Positions 43,600 to 52,572 of a stretch of DNA of 64,000 nt are shown here, one piece after another (within the stretch, counting starts at the first letter, position 1; every line of letters begins with the position of its first letter). The stretch is from NCBI RefSeq assembly GCF_011947265.1, contig NZ_JAATHD010000022.1, positions 46,997-110,996 of the forward strand, written 5' to 3'. The DNA comes from Paenibacillus sp. HB172176 (GTDB lineage: Bacteria > Bacillota > Bacilli > Paenibacillales > Paenibacillaceae). The translations under genes and the position numbers were made by a program. The notes beneath the pieces are model-generated. The model did not search any database, was not told where the DNA came from, and saw only the letters and a list, made by a program, of their open reading frames with translations.

Positions 43600-43630
43600 A
43601 CGATAAATGATAGAGTACACTCTAGGTCAA
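43600..43630 (-). promoter_or_regulatory. MerR-type promoter with 19-base spacer
   Basis: Reading the minus strand: TTGACC (43625-43630), a 19-base spacer (43606-43624) and TATCGT (43600-43605). The spacer contains TAGAGT/ACTCTA arms (43611-43624), a dyad centred between -35 and -10. Overlong spacers with a central dyad are the hallmark of promoters untwisted by MerR activators. It would drive the aldo/keto reductase gene. Confidence 0.85.
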
Positions 43631-43662
43631 GTCCATATTCCACTAAAGATCGGAGAAAAACG

Positions 43663-44034
43663 ATGAGCTATACCATTTCTCAAGTGGCGGAACGCACCGG
43701 CATATCCATCTACACCCTTAGATATTATGATAAAGAAGGTTTGCTTCCATTCATTCATCGGGAGAGAGGGAAGCGTGTATTCGAGGAGCAGGATATCGAC
43801 TGGATCGATTTGATATGCTGCTTGAAAAATACCGGCATGCCAATCAAGGAAATCAGAAGCTTGATCGCGCATTGCATGGATCACGGCGCCGTGCTGGAGA
43901 AGGGGATGGATATTCTTCTCCAGCATAAGCGACAAGTAGAGGAGCGCTTGAAGGAAGTGCAGCGGAATTTGAAAACGATTGATTATAAGATGAAGCATCT
44001 TCCCCGAATGATTGAGGACAAGTTCAACCGTTGA
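43663..44034 (+). CDS. MerR-family transcriptional regulator
   Basis: A 123-residue regulator: an N-terminal MerR helix-turn-helix (YTISQVAERTGISIYTLRYYDKEGLLPFIHR) and a coiled-coil dimer helix (KGMDILLQHKRQVEERLKEV). It lacks the cysteine cluster of metal-binding MerR proteins, so an aldehyde or other small-molecule type (AdhR-like) is more likely. The ATG at 43663 follows CGGAG; the 25 extra upstream residues have no ribosome site. It is divergent from the aldo/keto reductase gene whose promoter bears a MerR-like operator. Confidence 0.92.
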   Translation: MSYTISQVAERTGISIYTLRYYDKEGLLPFIHRERGKRVFEEQDIDWIDLICCLKNTGMPIKEIRSLIAHCMDHGAVLEKGMDILLQHKRQVEERLKEVQRNLKTIDYKMKHLPRMIEDKFNR

Positions 44035-44052
44035 CGATACGCAGACGGCGGA

Positions 44053-45642
44053 TTACAGATGAATTTCCTGTGCCGAGCGATGCGTGAAGCAGAGCGAATG
44101 ACCAAGAAAGCTCTCATACTCGGCGGAAAGCTCCGTCTCATTGAAGACGGGGCTGCGCTTGCGGCTCGCTTCCATGAAGGAGCTAAGCGAGTCAATTCCC
44201 TCGTTCGCCGCCTCAATAAGCGAAACCGCCTCGACGACAACGCCATTGGCGTCGCCTTCTTCCGCTTCCACCACATATCGATCGCTCTTCTTGAGAAAGG
44301 TAAACGGCTTCATGAGATGAACGGCGAAGAATACATTGTCGACTTGACCGTAAAGCGAATTTCCTTCCGCATGCCAATTGCCAAGCGGCAACACGCCGAC
44401 GATTCCCTGCTGATTGCCTTCATTCGGCTTGTAAAGCGCGATTACCGCGTTTTGCTGAACGAAGATATCCTCGGCGTCGCTGCTGTGACGGGGATCAGAG
44501 CCGGACCGTCCTTCTGCGGGATGAAGGAAGAATGCTTGATTGATGGAATCGTGACGGACCGGCAGCGTAATATCCCAACGGTGCTGCTCGTTGTCGAATT
44601 CCTTCCTGCGCTCCAGAATGCCGCCTACCGCATATTGCTCTGTCATATAGAGATAGCATTGCAGCTTCACATCCAGCTCCTCGATTGAGGCAGGATAGAG
44701 ACGCGTCAGCTCCAGCGGATAGATGCGCTCCGAGATCGACATGCGAAGCTCCTCCGGAATCTCATAGTCTAGCAAGGCTGCGAATTCCGCTTTGGGCAGC
44801 TCCTCGGGAAGCTCGAAATCTCCGAATTGCGCATAATCAAACGCGATATTCATGTCGCTCGGCGCATCGAGAGGCAAGGAGCGGGAATGCGGACCCGCCC
44901 ACGCTCCCCTCAAATAATAAGCGGCTCGCTCCTGCCACAGCCACTCCAGCAATCCTTCTATATTTTCTTTAACCGCCTGATCACCGGTAATCTCCCAAGC
45001 GGCTTCGAACGCCTGGACCCAATGCCAGAACCAGGGGAGGATGCCGTATTCCGTCATGCTGTAGGTTTGCAGCTGATACAAGGTAGCCTGCACGCGGCGA
45101 TGGCTGTTCTTGAGCAATTCCTTATCCCCGAGGATGGTGCCGTAGATGATGCCGGCAGCCGTATGCTTAGCTTCGTGATGATTATAACGCCGCAGCCCTT
45201 CCTCATAATAGCGGGATTGATGCAGATGGACCAAAGCCTCATAAGCGGCCGAACGAAGCGAATCTGACATATCATCTCGATATTTCTTGTAAAAGACGCC
45301 AAGCAAGCAGCCCATAATCTCGGCCGGTAGAATATGCGGGGAGGCTGCCTCGGGCTGCTCTCCCAGATTCAGAGGCCAATGTCCGTAGGTACTGCTGACA
45401 GGCTGCTTGTCTTGCAGCGCAAGCACCTTCAGCAGCACAGCTTCGGAAGTTTTCATCGCTTCTTCTTTGCCTCCGGGAAGACGAAGGCCTTGTACGGCTG
45501 CCGCGAATAAATAAGAGGCATAATAGAAATTATGGCGAATATCGTCGTGAAACCAGAAGCCGCTCGGCAATAATGGCTTCATGCTGGCTTGACGCGCGAT
45601 GTTTTGCAGAATATCTTGCTTTCTTTGCTCGAATCGATTCAT
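44053..45642 (-). CDS. Unrecognised 529-residue protein with alpha-toroid-like N-terminal half
   Basis: I do not recognise this protein. It has no signal peptide or membrane helix. The first 260 residues are helical and rich in Trp, Tyr and His (NFYYASYLFAAAVQGLR, TYGHWPLNLGE, YGILPWFWHWVQAFEAAWEITG), a look typical of alpha/alpha-toroid enzymes such as heparinase- or alginate-lyase-like and glycoside hydrolase proteins. The second half appears beta-rich (IVGVLPLGNWHAEGNS, NVFFAVHLMKPF), like the sandwich domain of such lyases. That similarity is impression only. The ATG follows GAAGGGGAAG. It is convergent with the MerR gene. Confidence 0.6.
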   Translation of the reverse strand: MNRFEQRKQDILQNIARQASMKPLLPSGFWFHDDIRHNFYYASYLFAAAVQGLRLPGGKEEAMKTSEAVLLKVLALQDKQPVSSTYGHWPLNLGEQPEAASPHILPAEIMGCLLGVFYKKYRDDMSDSLRSAAYEALVHLHQSRYYEEGLRRYNHHEAKHTAAGIIYGTILGDKELLKNSHRRVQATLYQLQTYSMTEYGILPWFWHWVQAFEAAWEITGDQAVKENIEGLLEWLWQERAAYYLRGAWAGPHSRSLPLDAPSDMNIAFDYAQFGDFELPEELPKAEFAALLDYEIPEELRMSISERIYPLELTRLYPASIEELDVKLQCYLYMTEQYAVGGILERRKEFDNEQHRWDITLPVRHDSINQAFFLHPAEGRSGSDPRHSSDAEDIFVQQNAVIALYKPNEGNQQGIVGVLPLGNWHAEGNSLYGQVDNVFFAVHLMKPFTFLKKSDRYVVEAEEGDANGVVVEAVSLIEAANEGIDSLSSFMEASRKRSPVFNETELSAEYESFLGHSLCFTHRSAQEIHL

Positions 45643-45732
45643 AGCGCTTCCCCTTCGCTGATAGATTTAATAGATGGCCCTATAAGCACAAATACCCAAG
45701 GCCAAGCTTGTTCAAACCTCATGCATGGGAAA

Positions 45733-45777
45733 GAGGCCGGAGGCCTCGTCTGAAGGGCAGACGGGAGCTTCCAGCCT
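45733..45777 (-). terminator. Probable terminator of ytxJ
   Basis: GAGGCCGGAGGC pairs imperfectly with GCTTCCAGCCTC, with an inner CGTCTG/CAGACG stem. The minus-strand exit is TTTCCC, so termination is plausible. Confidence 0.5.
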
Positions 45778-45795
45778 CTTCCGGCATCGAATCCT

Positions 45796-46134
45796 CTAAT
45801 CAAGCACGGCGCTGATATGCGCTTTCGTTACCGACCAGTGCGTCGCCGACCATACCTTCTGCTTCTTCTCGAAATAAATGATTTGCGGCGATTCATGCTT
45901 TACGCCCGTATCCTCCGCGATTTGCAGTGAGGTCGGACGCGACTCGATGACCTTCACCAGCACATAATCGACGTCTTCTCTCGGCTTGTCGTTCAAGTAA
46001 TTCGTGAACTCTTCGTAAGCATTGGCGCTGACGGGACAGGTTGTGCTGTGCTTGAATACGACAAGCGGCTTATTCGCGGATTTCTCGTATGCGTCGTTCC
46101 ATTCCTCAATAGAAGAAAGCTCAGTGTAATTCAT
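45796..46134 (-). CDS. ytxJ: Bacillithiol-system redox-active protein YtxJ
   Basis: A 112-residue thioredoxin-fold protein. HSTTCPVSANAY carries the single active-site cysteine (Cys33, TCPVS) of the YtxJ/DUF2847 family, which is thought to reduce bacillithiol-protein mixed disulfides, by established family association. The ATG at 46132-46134 is nine bases after GGAGGAG; the 13 extra upstream residues are not needed. It supports a bacillithiol-using Firmicute. Divergent from the glycerate kinase gene. Confidence 0.9.
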   Translation of the reverse strand: MNYTELSSIEEWNDAYEKSANKPLVVFKHSTTCPVSANAYEEFTNYLNDKPREDVDYVLVKVIESRPTSLQIAEDTGVKHESPQIIYFEKKQKVWSATHWSVTKAHISAVLD

Positions 46135-46268
46135 CTCTAGACACTCCTCCAGCAGCTTAATGTAATTCATCATGAATGAACGTATTCATTATAACGCTGC
46201 GGGAGGGACAAGTCATCTTTATCCGTTAGAAGATGATATAATCAGGACAGATAAAGGAGCTGAGGATA

Positions 46269-47414
46269 TTGAAAATTGTCATTGCGCCGGATTCATTCAA
46301 AGGCAGCTTGACCGCGCCGGAGGCGGCGGCCGCCATAGAAGCCGGCATTCGGAAATCCGGCTGCGAAGCCGAGATCAAACGCATTCCGCTTGCGGACGGC
46401 GGGGAGGGCACGATGATTTGCCTCGTAGAAGCGACAGGAGGCGAAATAAGGGCGGTTCAGGTTGCGAATCCGCTCGGAGAGAGAATCGCTGCCTCCTACG
46501 GCGTGCTGGGCGACGGGGAAACATGCGTCATCGAGATGGCGACGGCTGCGGGACTGTATTTGATCGGCGAGCAGGATCGAAATCCGCTGCTTACGACAAC
46601 CTGCGGCGTCGGTGAATTGATTATAGCCGCACTGGATGCGGGCTGCCGCCGCTTTATTGTCGCCTTGGGCGGCAGCGCGACCAATGACGGCGGAGCGGGC
46701 ATGCTGCAAGCGCTGGGCATTCGCCTCAAGAACGCAGGAGGCGAGGAGATTGGTTATGGAGGAGGCGCGCTCGAGGAGCTTCGCAGCATAGACGCAAGCG
46801 GTCTTGATCCAAGAATTGCCGAATGCGAGTTCATTATCGCTTCGGATGTCGACAATCCGTTTGTCGGGGAGAATGGCGCATCGCACGTATTCGGTCCGCA
46901 GAAAGGCGCGTCGAGCGATATGGTCGAACGGCTGGACCGCAACCTGACGAGATTCGCAGATCTCATCGAGCGGACAACTGGCAACCGTATTCACGAAATG
47001 ACCGGTGCAGGCGCAGCTGGAGGATTGGCTGGAGGGATCGCGGCATTCCTCGGCGGCGAGCTGAAGTCGGGCTTTGAAATCGTGTCCGAGCATGTGTTGC
47101 TGGAGGAGAGCATCGCGGGAGCCCATCTCGTCTTCACCGGAGAGGGGCAGACCGACTTCCAGACCGCGCACGGAAAGGCGCCATGCGGCGTGGCGAGAAT
47201 CGCGAAGCGCTTCGGCGTGCCGGTCATCGTTCTGTCCGGCTCGCTCGGCGAAGGCATCGAAGAGCTGCACAAGGAAGGCGTTGCGGCCGTATTCAGCATC
47301 ATGAACCGGCCGATGACGCTGGCGCAAGCGATGGAAGGAAGCGCGGCACTGCTGGAGCAGGCTGCCAAGCAGCTGACGAGATTGTTCGTCAGCGGCTCCA
47401 ATCATGCGAAATAA
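46269..47414 (+). CDS. Glycerate kinase (type 2, GarK/GlxK)
   Basis: A 381-residue cytoplasmic kinase phosphorylating D-glycerate to 2-phosphoglycerate, feeding glyoxylate-derived carbon to glycolysis. The N-terminus MKIVIAPDSFKGSLTAPEAA is diagnostic; later GLGGSATNDGGAGML-like and GAAGGLAGG segments match the family. The start is a TTG at 46269, nine bases after AAGGAG (46254-46259), with no nearby ATG. A TATAAT lies at 46237-46242 without a clear -35. Its 3' end overlaps the convergent AraC gene by 26 bases. Confidence 0.93.
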   Translation: MKIVIAPDSFKGSLTAPEAAAAIEAGIRKSGCEAEIKRIPLADGGEGTMICLVEATGGEIRAVQVANPLGERIAASYGVLGDGETCVIEMATAAGLYLIGEQDRNPLLTTTCGVGELIIAALDAGCRRFIVALGGSATNDGGAGMLQALGIRLKNAGGEEIGYGGGALEELRSIDASGLDPRIAECEFIIASDVDNPFVGENGASHVFGPQKGASSDMVERLDRNLTRFADLIERTTGNRIHEMTGAGAAGGLAGGIAAFLGGELKSGFEIVSEHVLLEESIAGAHLVFTGEGQTDFQTAHGKAPCGVARIAKRFGVPVIVLSGSLGEGIEELHKEGVAAVFSIMNRPMTLAQAMEGSAALLEQAAKQLTRLFVSGSNHAK

Positions 47415-48273
47415 GCTTCTTCGTTGCGCGGTATTCTGTCGGAGACAGGCCGCAATAACGGTGAAAGGCTCTGGAGAACACATAGAGATTGGCATAGCCT
47501 AATGAATAAGCGATCTCTGTAATGGAATCATTCGTTTCGTGAAGCAGCTTTTGGGCTTTCTTGACGCGAATGCCGGTCATATAAAGCAGCGGCGGCATGC
47601 CGGTATGCTGCGCGAATGCGGTTGAGAAGTAATTGCGGTTCATGCCCGCCATATCCGCCAGCTGAGCGACGGTCAGTCCTTCTGTCGCATGGAGCTCCAT
47701 ATATTGCATGCTGCTCTCAATCCATTGCTGATGCCGCGGAACGCCGTCGCTCTTGTCCTCGCGGAACAGAGCGGAGAAGAATTGCAGCAGAGCTGATTGC
47801 ATCTGCATTCCAAGCAATATAGAGGGGGAGGCATGCTCGCGCATCAAATGAAAGATTTGCTCCAGTCGGGCTTGCAGCCCATTCGACCATCGCTTCGCCG
47901 AATGGGGCGATTCAGGCGAAAAGCCCGCCTCATGGAGCAAGTGCGCGGCCTGCGGCCCGTCGAAGGCGAGCCAGTACATCTGCATGGGCTCGATATCATC
48001 CATTCTGCGATAGGAATACGTACGATTGGGAAACAGGCAATAGAGATCGCCTCCCCGCACGATCTGCTCATGAAGGTCGCTTTCGTAGAGAAGGCGGCCT
48101 TCTTTGATGTAGTGGAAGCTGTAGCAGTCCAGCCGCCTCGGCGAAACCTGATAGCCGCTCTTCCCGATGCTGCAGCCGCCTCGTACCGTCCATATCTGCC
48201 CGTTCTTCTCCCAATCGGATGGCTGATGGTAGAGAAATTCAGCGCGCTCCTTGTCAAATTCCTGCAGCTTCAT
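47389..48273 (-). CDS. AraC-family transcriptional regulator
   Basis: A 294-residue regulator: an N-terminal cupin-like sensing domain (SFHYIKEGRLLYES, then GGDLYCLFPNRTYSYRR) and a C-terminal AraC DNA-binding domain (LADMAGMNRNYFSTAFAQHTG and EIAYSLGYANLYVFSRAFHRYC). It is divergent from the sulfatase gene, with 119 bases between start codons, and is its likely activator. Effector probably a sugar released from the sulfated substrate, by inference. Confidence 0.9.
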   Translation of the reverse strand: MKLQEFDKERAEFLYHQPSDWEKNGQIWTVRGGCSIGKSGYQVSPRRLDCYSFHYIKEGRLLYESDLHEQIVRGGDLYCLFPNRTYSYRRMDDIEPMQMYWLAFDGPQAAHLLHEAGFSPESPHSAKRWSNGLQARLEQIFHLMREHASPSILLGMQMQSALLQFFSALFREDKSDGVPRHQQWIESSMQYMELHATEGLTVAQLADMAGMNRNYFSTAFAQHTGMPPLLYMTGIRVKKAQKLLHETNDSITEIAYSLGYANLYVFSRAFHRYCGLSPTEYRATKKLISHDWSR

Positions 48274-48392
48274 TTCTAAATCCCCCTTGCTGCTCTCGTC
48301 TGTTCTGAAAAAAAGGTAAATATACCTGAGATTCGGATATGTCCATGTTCAAGCCAATTTCCTATAATTATACCATAGGAGGCGATTGAGCA

Positions 48393-49928
48393 ATGAAGAA
48401 ACCTAATATTCTGTTAATCACAAGCGATCAGCAGCATTGGAATACGCTGGGCGCATTCCAATCTGAAGTGCATACCCCGAATCTGGATCGGCTTGTGAAG
48501 GAAGGGACGACATTTACGCGAGCGTATTGCCCTAATCCCACCTGCACGCCGACCAGGGCTTCGATTATTACGGGCATGTATCCCAGCCAGCACGGCGCTT
48601 GGACCTTGGGCACGAAGCTGCTCGAAGACCGGCATACGGTAGGCGAGGATTTCCAGGCTGCGGGCTACAAAACCTCGCTCATCGGCAAGGCGCATTTTCA
48701 GCCGCTCACCTCAACCGAGGAGTATACGTCTCTGGAAGCTTATCCGCATCTGCAGGATCTCGAGAAGTGGAAGGCGTTCGACGAGGACTTCTACGGCTTC
48801 GACCATGTCGAGCTCGCGCGCAATCATACGAACGAAGCGCATGTCGGCCAGCATTACGCGCTCTGGATGGAGGAGAAGGGCTGCGCGAATTGGCGTGATT
48901 ATTTCCTGCCTCCAACCGGAACGATGGATGAGAACATGACGTACAAATGGCCGATTCCGGAGGAATTCCATTACAACACCTGGATTGCGGAGCGGTCGAA
49001 CGCCATGCTGGAGCAGTATAAAGAGGAGGGGGAGAGCTTCTTCCTGTGGTCCTCCTTCTTCGACCCGCATCCGGAATATCTCGTGCCGGAGCCTTGGGAT
49101 ACAATGTATGACGACGCGGAGCTTACGATTCCGTCCATCTTTCCCGGAGAGCATGATCTGAATCCGCCGCATTTCGCCATGACCCAGGAAGAAAATCCGG
49201 ATTTCTCTCATTTGAAGGAAAGCGGTTATGGCATTCACGGTTATGGATCCCATCTCAATTACGGTTACGGCAAGAAGCAAAAGCTGACCGACTATGATCG
49301 GAAGAAGCTCGTTTCCGTCTATTACGGCATGATTTCCATGATGGACAAATATATCGGTAAAATTCTGGACAAGCTTGACGAGCTCGGCCTCGCGGAGGAT
49401 ACGCTTGTCGTCTTCACGACCGATCACGGCCATTTCTTCGGTCAACACGGTCTGCAGGCGAAGGGAGGCTTTCATTATGAGGATCTGATCAAGGTTCCGT
49501 TCGTCGTGCGCTATCCAGGCAAGGTTCCCGCAGGCCAAACCTCGGAAGCGATTCAATCGCTGGTCGATTTGGCGCCAACCTTCCTGTCCTTCTGCGATCT
49601 GCCCATACCGCACGCGATGACAGGCGTGGATCAGAAGGAGGTGTGGCTGGGACGGCAATCGATGGCTAGAGATCATGCGATCTGCGAATTCCGGCATGAA
49701 GCGACGACCATTCACCAGAAAACTTACGTGGACAAGCGCTATAAAATAACAGTCTACTATAATCAGAACTATGGTGAGTTGTTTGATCTGGAGGAGGATC
49801 CGGGCGAGCTTCATAACCGATGGCATGATCCGCAATATGCCGCATTGAAATCCGAGCTGCTGCTGAAATATATCTGGGCGGAGCTCGGCAAAGAATCGCT
49901 GCCGATGCCAAGAATTTGGCATGCGTAA
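48393..49928 (+). CDS. Sulfatase (type I, formylglycine-dependent)
   Basis: A 511-residue sulfatase. The signature C51-T-P-T-R marks the cysteine converted to formylglycine, the metal-site segment TSDQQH lies at residues 11-16, and FTTDHGHFFGQHG is the distal metal and substrate motif. No signal peptide is present, so it is expected in the cytoplasm, acting on imported sulfated sugars. The ATG follows TAGGAGGCG. Upstream TATAAT at 48363-48368 has a weak TGTCCA -35, fitting an activator-dependent promoter. A maturation enzyme (anSME or FGE) is required but is not in the window. Confidence 0.92.
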   Translation: MKKPNILLITSDQQHWNTLGAFQSEVHTPNLDRLVKEGTTFTRAYCPNPTCTPTRASIITGMYPSQHGAWTLGTKLLEDRHTVGEDFQAAGYKTSLIGKAHFQPLTSTEEYTSLEAYPHLQDLEKWKAFDEDFYGFDHVELARNHTNEAHVGQHYALWMEEKGCANWRDYFLPPTGTMDENMTYKWPIPEEFHYNTWIAERSNAMLEQYKEEGESFFLWSSFFDPHPEYLVPEPWDTMYDDAELTIPSIFPGEHDLNPPHFAMTQEENPDFSHLKESGYGIHGYGSHLNYGYGKKQKLTDYDRKKLVSVYYGMISMMDKYIGKILDKLDELGLAEDTLVVFTTDHGHFFGQHGLQAKGGFHYEDLIKVPFVVRYPGKVPAGQTSEAIQSLVDLAPTFLSFCDLPIPHAMTGVDQKEVWLGRQSMARDHAICEFRHEATTIHQKTYVDKRYKITVYYNQNYGELFDLEEDPGELHNRWHDPQYAALKSELLLKYIWAELGKESLPMPRIWHA

Positions 49929-49990
49929 AGCGGGTACGCCCTGAAGAGTAAAGGGCAATGATACTTGCAGCGATGGCGAGCTCTACAAAG

Positions 49991-50035
49991 AAAGAAGCCT
50001 GGCTTGGGAAAAATCCCCGGCCAAGCTTCTTTTTA
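49991..50035. terminator. Bidirectional terminator between the sulfatase and binding-protein genes
   Basis: AAGAAGC and GCTTCTT arms extend with GGCTTGG/CCAAGC-type pairing around an AT loop, followed by TTTTTATT on the plus strand. Confidence 0.82.
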
Positions 50036-50050
50036 TTAGGAAAGACTGCT

Positions 50051-51613
50051 TTATTTCACTAAGTCTTTTTCCTTCTTGAACGCTTCCCATTGCTGCTCGG
50101 TTTCTTGCTCGATTTTCTCTTCGCCGGAGGCGATCAGCTTATCCTTGAATTTCGGAAGCTCCTTCGTCGGATCTACGGAGCCGGATTCCAGCGCGACCTC
50201 GTATTCGTTCTTGACGGCAGTGACGTTGGCGATTTCCGCCTTAATATTCGTCTCGTCCGTATTGAAGCCGCTGGTCGCTGGGACGATTGCCGTATTGTTG
50301 AGCTCGATGGTTCTCTCCCATGTGTCGGGAGCCATGCCGGGCTTCAAGTAAGCGTTGAATTGGTTGCCGAATACCCAGTCGCCGTTCGGCGCATAGCCGG
50401 AATCCTTTATCGGCTCGATATATTGATCGTCTGTCTTGGTGTAATGCTTGCCTTCGATGCCGTTGCAGATCAAGTTGTACAGGTATTTATCCGTATTAAG
50501 CAGATTGATCAGCATGAGCGCGCGCTCCGGATTTTTGGAGCTTTTGTTGATGACGTGCATGGCGCTCGCGATGCCAGTGAAGTAGCTGTCGGAAATTTGG
50601 GCATAGACCACTTCGTTGCCGCCGTTCATAGCCATTTCGCCAATCTCGCCGCCCGGTTTGGAGGTGAACTCCAGCGTTACGGCAACATTGCCTTTGCTCT
50701 TCAGATCATTAATATTCTGAATGATTGGAGCATCATCGTTGATGTAGCCGGCTTGATACCAGCTGCGCATCGTATTGAAGTATTCGGTTTTCTCGTCAAG
50801 CATAGCAAGAGCTCCGATAAAGGTATAATTAGGATCATTTTTTGCGTATGCAAAACCGCCGGAATCTACGTAATCACGGTTAGTGTAGAGTCCCCATGAG
50901 TTTTGGGCGAGGCCGAGCGGAATAATATCCGGTTCGTTTTCTTTCAGCGTTTTCAGGAACGGCTCGATGTCCTTGTACGTATGAATGGTGCCGATGTCCA
51001 GATTGTATTTGTCTACGAAGCGCTTTTGGATAGCCAAGCTCTTGGATTTGGCTGCGACTTGGTAAATGGGGAAGCCATATACTTTGCCGTCAACGGCGTA
51101 CATATCCGGCCAGAATTTGTCTGGAATGTTGGCTCGGGCTTCCGGCGCGTATTTCTCGATCATTTCGTCGGTGATTTCCAGATATGCGCCCCGGTCGATA
51201 TAAGGCTGATAATTGCCAAGCCAGCCCTTGGAGCTCCAGGCGATATCGAAATCCTCGCCCGCCGCGAGCATGGAGTTAAGCTTGGGCTCATATTCGTCGA
51301 AGGTAAGCGGCTTCAATGTTACGGAAGCGTTGATTTTTTCTTTCAAATATTTGTTGATTTCATCGTTAACCAGCTTCTGGTCTGGCCCTGGATCCGCTGC
51401 TACCGGATAGAGAAACGTCAGGTTGACGAACGGCAGATCGGAAGCCGCGCCGCCATCGGCAGTCGGTGAAGCGTCTCCGCCGCTTGAAGTCGGCGCGTTT
51501 GTCGGATCCGTGTTCGTCGTATTGCCGTTGTTGTTCGAGCATGCTGCGAGCATTGTCAAGCACAATGTCAGAACCAACCAGGTTGCGAGCAGAGCTTTCT
51601 TTTTGTTTTTCAC
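50051..51613 (-). CDS. ABC transporter sugar-binding lipoprotein, LplA type
   Basis: A 520-residue lipoprotein binding component. Signal peptide with lipobox LAAC and Cys25, then a Thr/Asn/Ser linker and a large binding domain (LNSMLAAGEDFDIAWSSKGW is the usual early motif). The GTG at 51611-51613 is eight bases after GGAGGG and is preferred to the ATG at 51628, which overlaps that site. It is last in an operon with two permeases. Its ligand is inferred to be an oligosaccharide, perhaps sulfated, from its sulfatase neighbour. Confidence 0.9.
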   Translation of the reverse strand: MKNKKKALLATWLVLTLCLTMLAACSNNNGNTTNTDPTNAPTSSGGDASPTADGGAASDLPFVNLTFLYPVAADPGPDQKLVNDEINKYLKEKINASVTLKPLTFDEYEPKLNSMLAAGEDFDIAWSSKGWLGNYQPYIDRGAYLEITDEMIEKYAPEARANIPDKFWPDMYAVDGKVYGFPIYQVAAKSKSLAIQKRFVDKYNLDIGTIHTYKDIEPFLKTLKENEPDIIPLGLAQNSWGLYTNRDYVDSGGFAYAKNDPNYTFIGALAMLDEKTEYFNTMRSWYQAGYINDDAPIIQNINDLKSKGNVAVTLEFTSKPGGEIGEMAMNGGNEVVYAQISDSYFTGIASAMHVINKSSKNPERALMLINLLNTDKYLYNLICNGIEGKHYTKTDDQYIEPIKDSGYAPNGDWVFGNQFNAYLKPGMAPDTWERTIELNNTAIVPATSGFNTDETNIKAEIANVTAVKNEYEVALESGSVDPTKELPKFKDKLIASGEEKIEQETEQQWEAFKKEKDLVK

Positions 51614-51664
51614 GTTTGAACCCTCCATTTAGTATGAATGTATATATGGCACAATAGTCGTTCC

Positions 51665-52555
51665 TTATCCTTTCAAGGAACCTACTGTAATACCCTTCAC
51701 GAAATACTTCTGGAAGAAAGGAAAGATGACAACCATCGGTCCTCCGGCCAGAATGGCCATCGCCATCCGCACGGACAGGGTAGGGAAGTTGGCGTATGCA
51801 ATTTTGTCCGCGACCTCGGCCATCGGCGAATTGGCGAGAAATTCGATTTGTTGCAGAATGCGAACCAGCAGCAGCTGCAGCGGAATGAACTTGTCGTTGT
51901 CGATGAAGAGCAGGGCGTAATACCATTCATTCCAGTAGCCGAAGGCGATGAACAAGCCGAGCGTTGCCAAGGCCGGCGTGGACAGCGGCAGAATGATGCT
52001 GAAGAAAATGCGGAATTCCTTGGCGCCGTCGACCTTCGCCGATTCGATGATTTCTTTTGAAATTTTATCGAGAAAGCCCTTCATGATCATGATGTTGAAT
52101 GGACTGAGAAGGGTGGGAATAATGAGCGCCAAAAGCGAGTTCTTCAAATGCAGATACTGCGTCATCAGAATATAGAACGGGATGAGGCCGCCATTGAACA
52201 GCATGGTGAAGAAGACATAGAACGTAATGGGCCGGTTATACCGGAAATCCATTCTCGAAATCGGATACGCCGTCATCGCGGTGAGCAGCAAGGAGATGAA
52301 GGTGCCGACGACGGTGATGAAGATCGTCACCATATAGCCGTTCAATAGCGGGTCCGGCTTTTGAAACACGATGCGGTAGGCTTCCGTTGTCCACTCTTGA
52401 GGAAAGAACTGATAGCCGTTATGAACGAGACTGTTCTCGGATGTCAGCGATATGATGATGACCAGCACGAATGGGAGCGCGATCATAAGGCACAGCACGG
52501 AAAGAAAGACAATGATGAATAGATTTAGAAAATTAAACGATTTCGTTGATAGCAT
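51665..52555 (-). CDS. ABC sugar transporter permease, LplC type
   Basis: A 296-residue permease with six predicted helices and an ATPase-contact loop (EIIESAKVDGAKEFRIFFSIILP). The C-terminal PFFQKYFVKGITVGSLKG ending matches the LplC branch. The ATG at 52555 is seven bases after GGAGGAG; a TTG two codons earlier is in frame. It lies between the LplB-type permease (17 bases) and the binding protein (51 bases). Confidence 0.92.
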   Translation of the reverse strand: MLSTKSFNFLNLFIIVFLSVLCLMIALPFVLVIIISLTSENSLVHNGYQFFPQEWTTEAYRIVFQKPDPLLNGYMVTIFITVVGTFISLLLTAMTAYPISRMDFRYNRPITFYVFFTMLFNGGLIPFYILMTQYLHLKNSLLALIIPTLLSPFNIMIMKGFLDKISKEIIESAKVDGAKEFRIFFSIILPLSTPALATLGLFIAFGYWNEWYYALLFIDNDKFIPLQLLLVRILQQIEFLANSPMAEVADKIAYANFPTLSVRMAMAILAGGPMVVIFPFFQKYFVKGITVGSLKG

Positions 52556-52572
52556 GGACAATCTCCTCCAAT

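Noticed and set aside
46293..47495. Open frame of 400 codons antisense to glycerate kinase
   Set aside because: Shadow frame: the plus-strand gene has family-diagnostic motifs and a ribosome site, while this one has neither.
48711..49958. Open frame of 415 codons antisense to the sulfatase gene
   Set aside because: No ribosome site or recognisable motif; it mirrors the GC-biased codons of the sulfatase.
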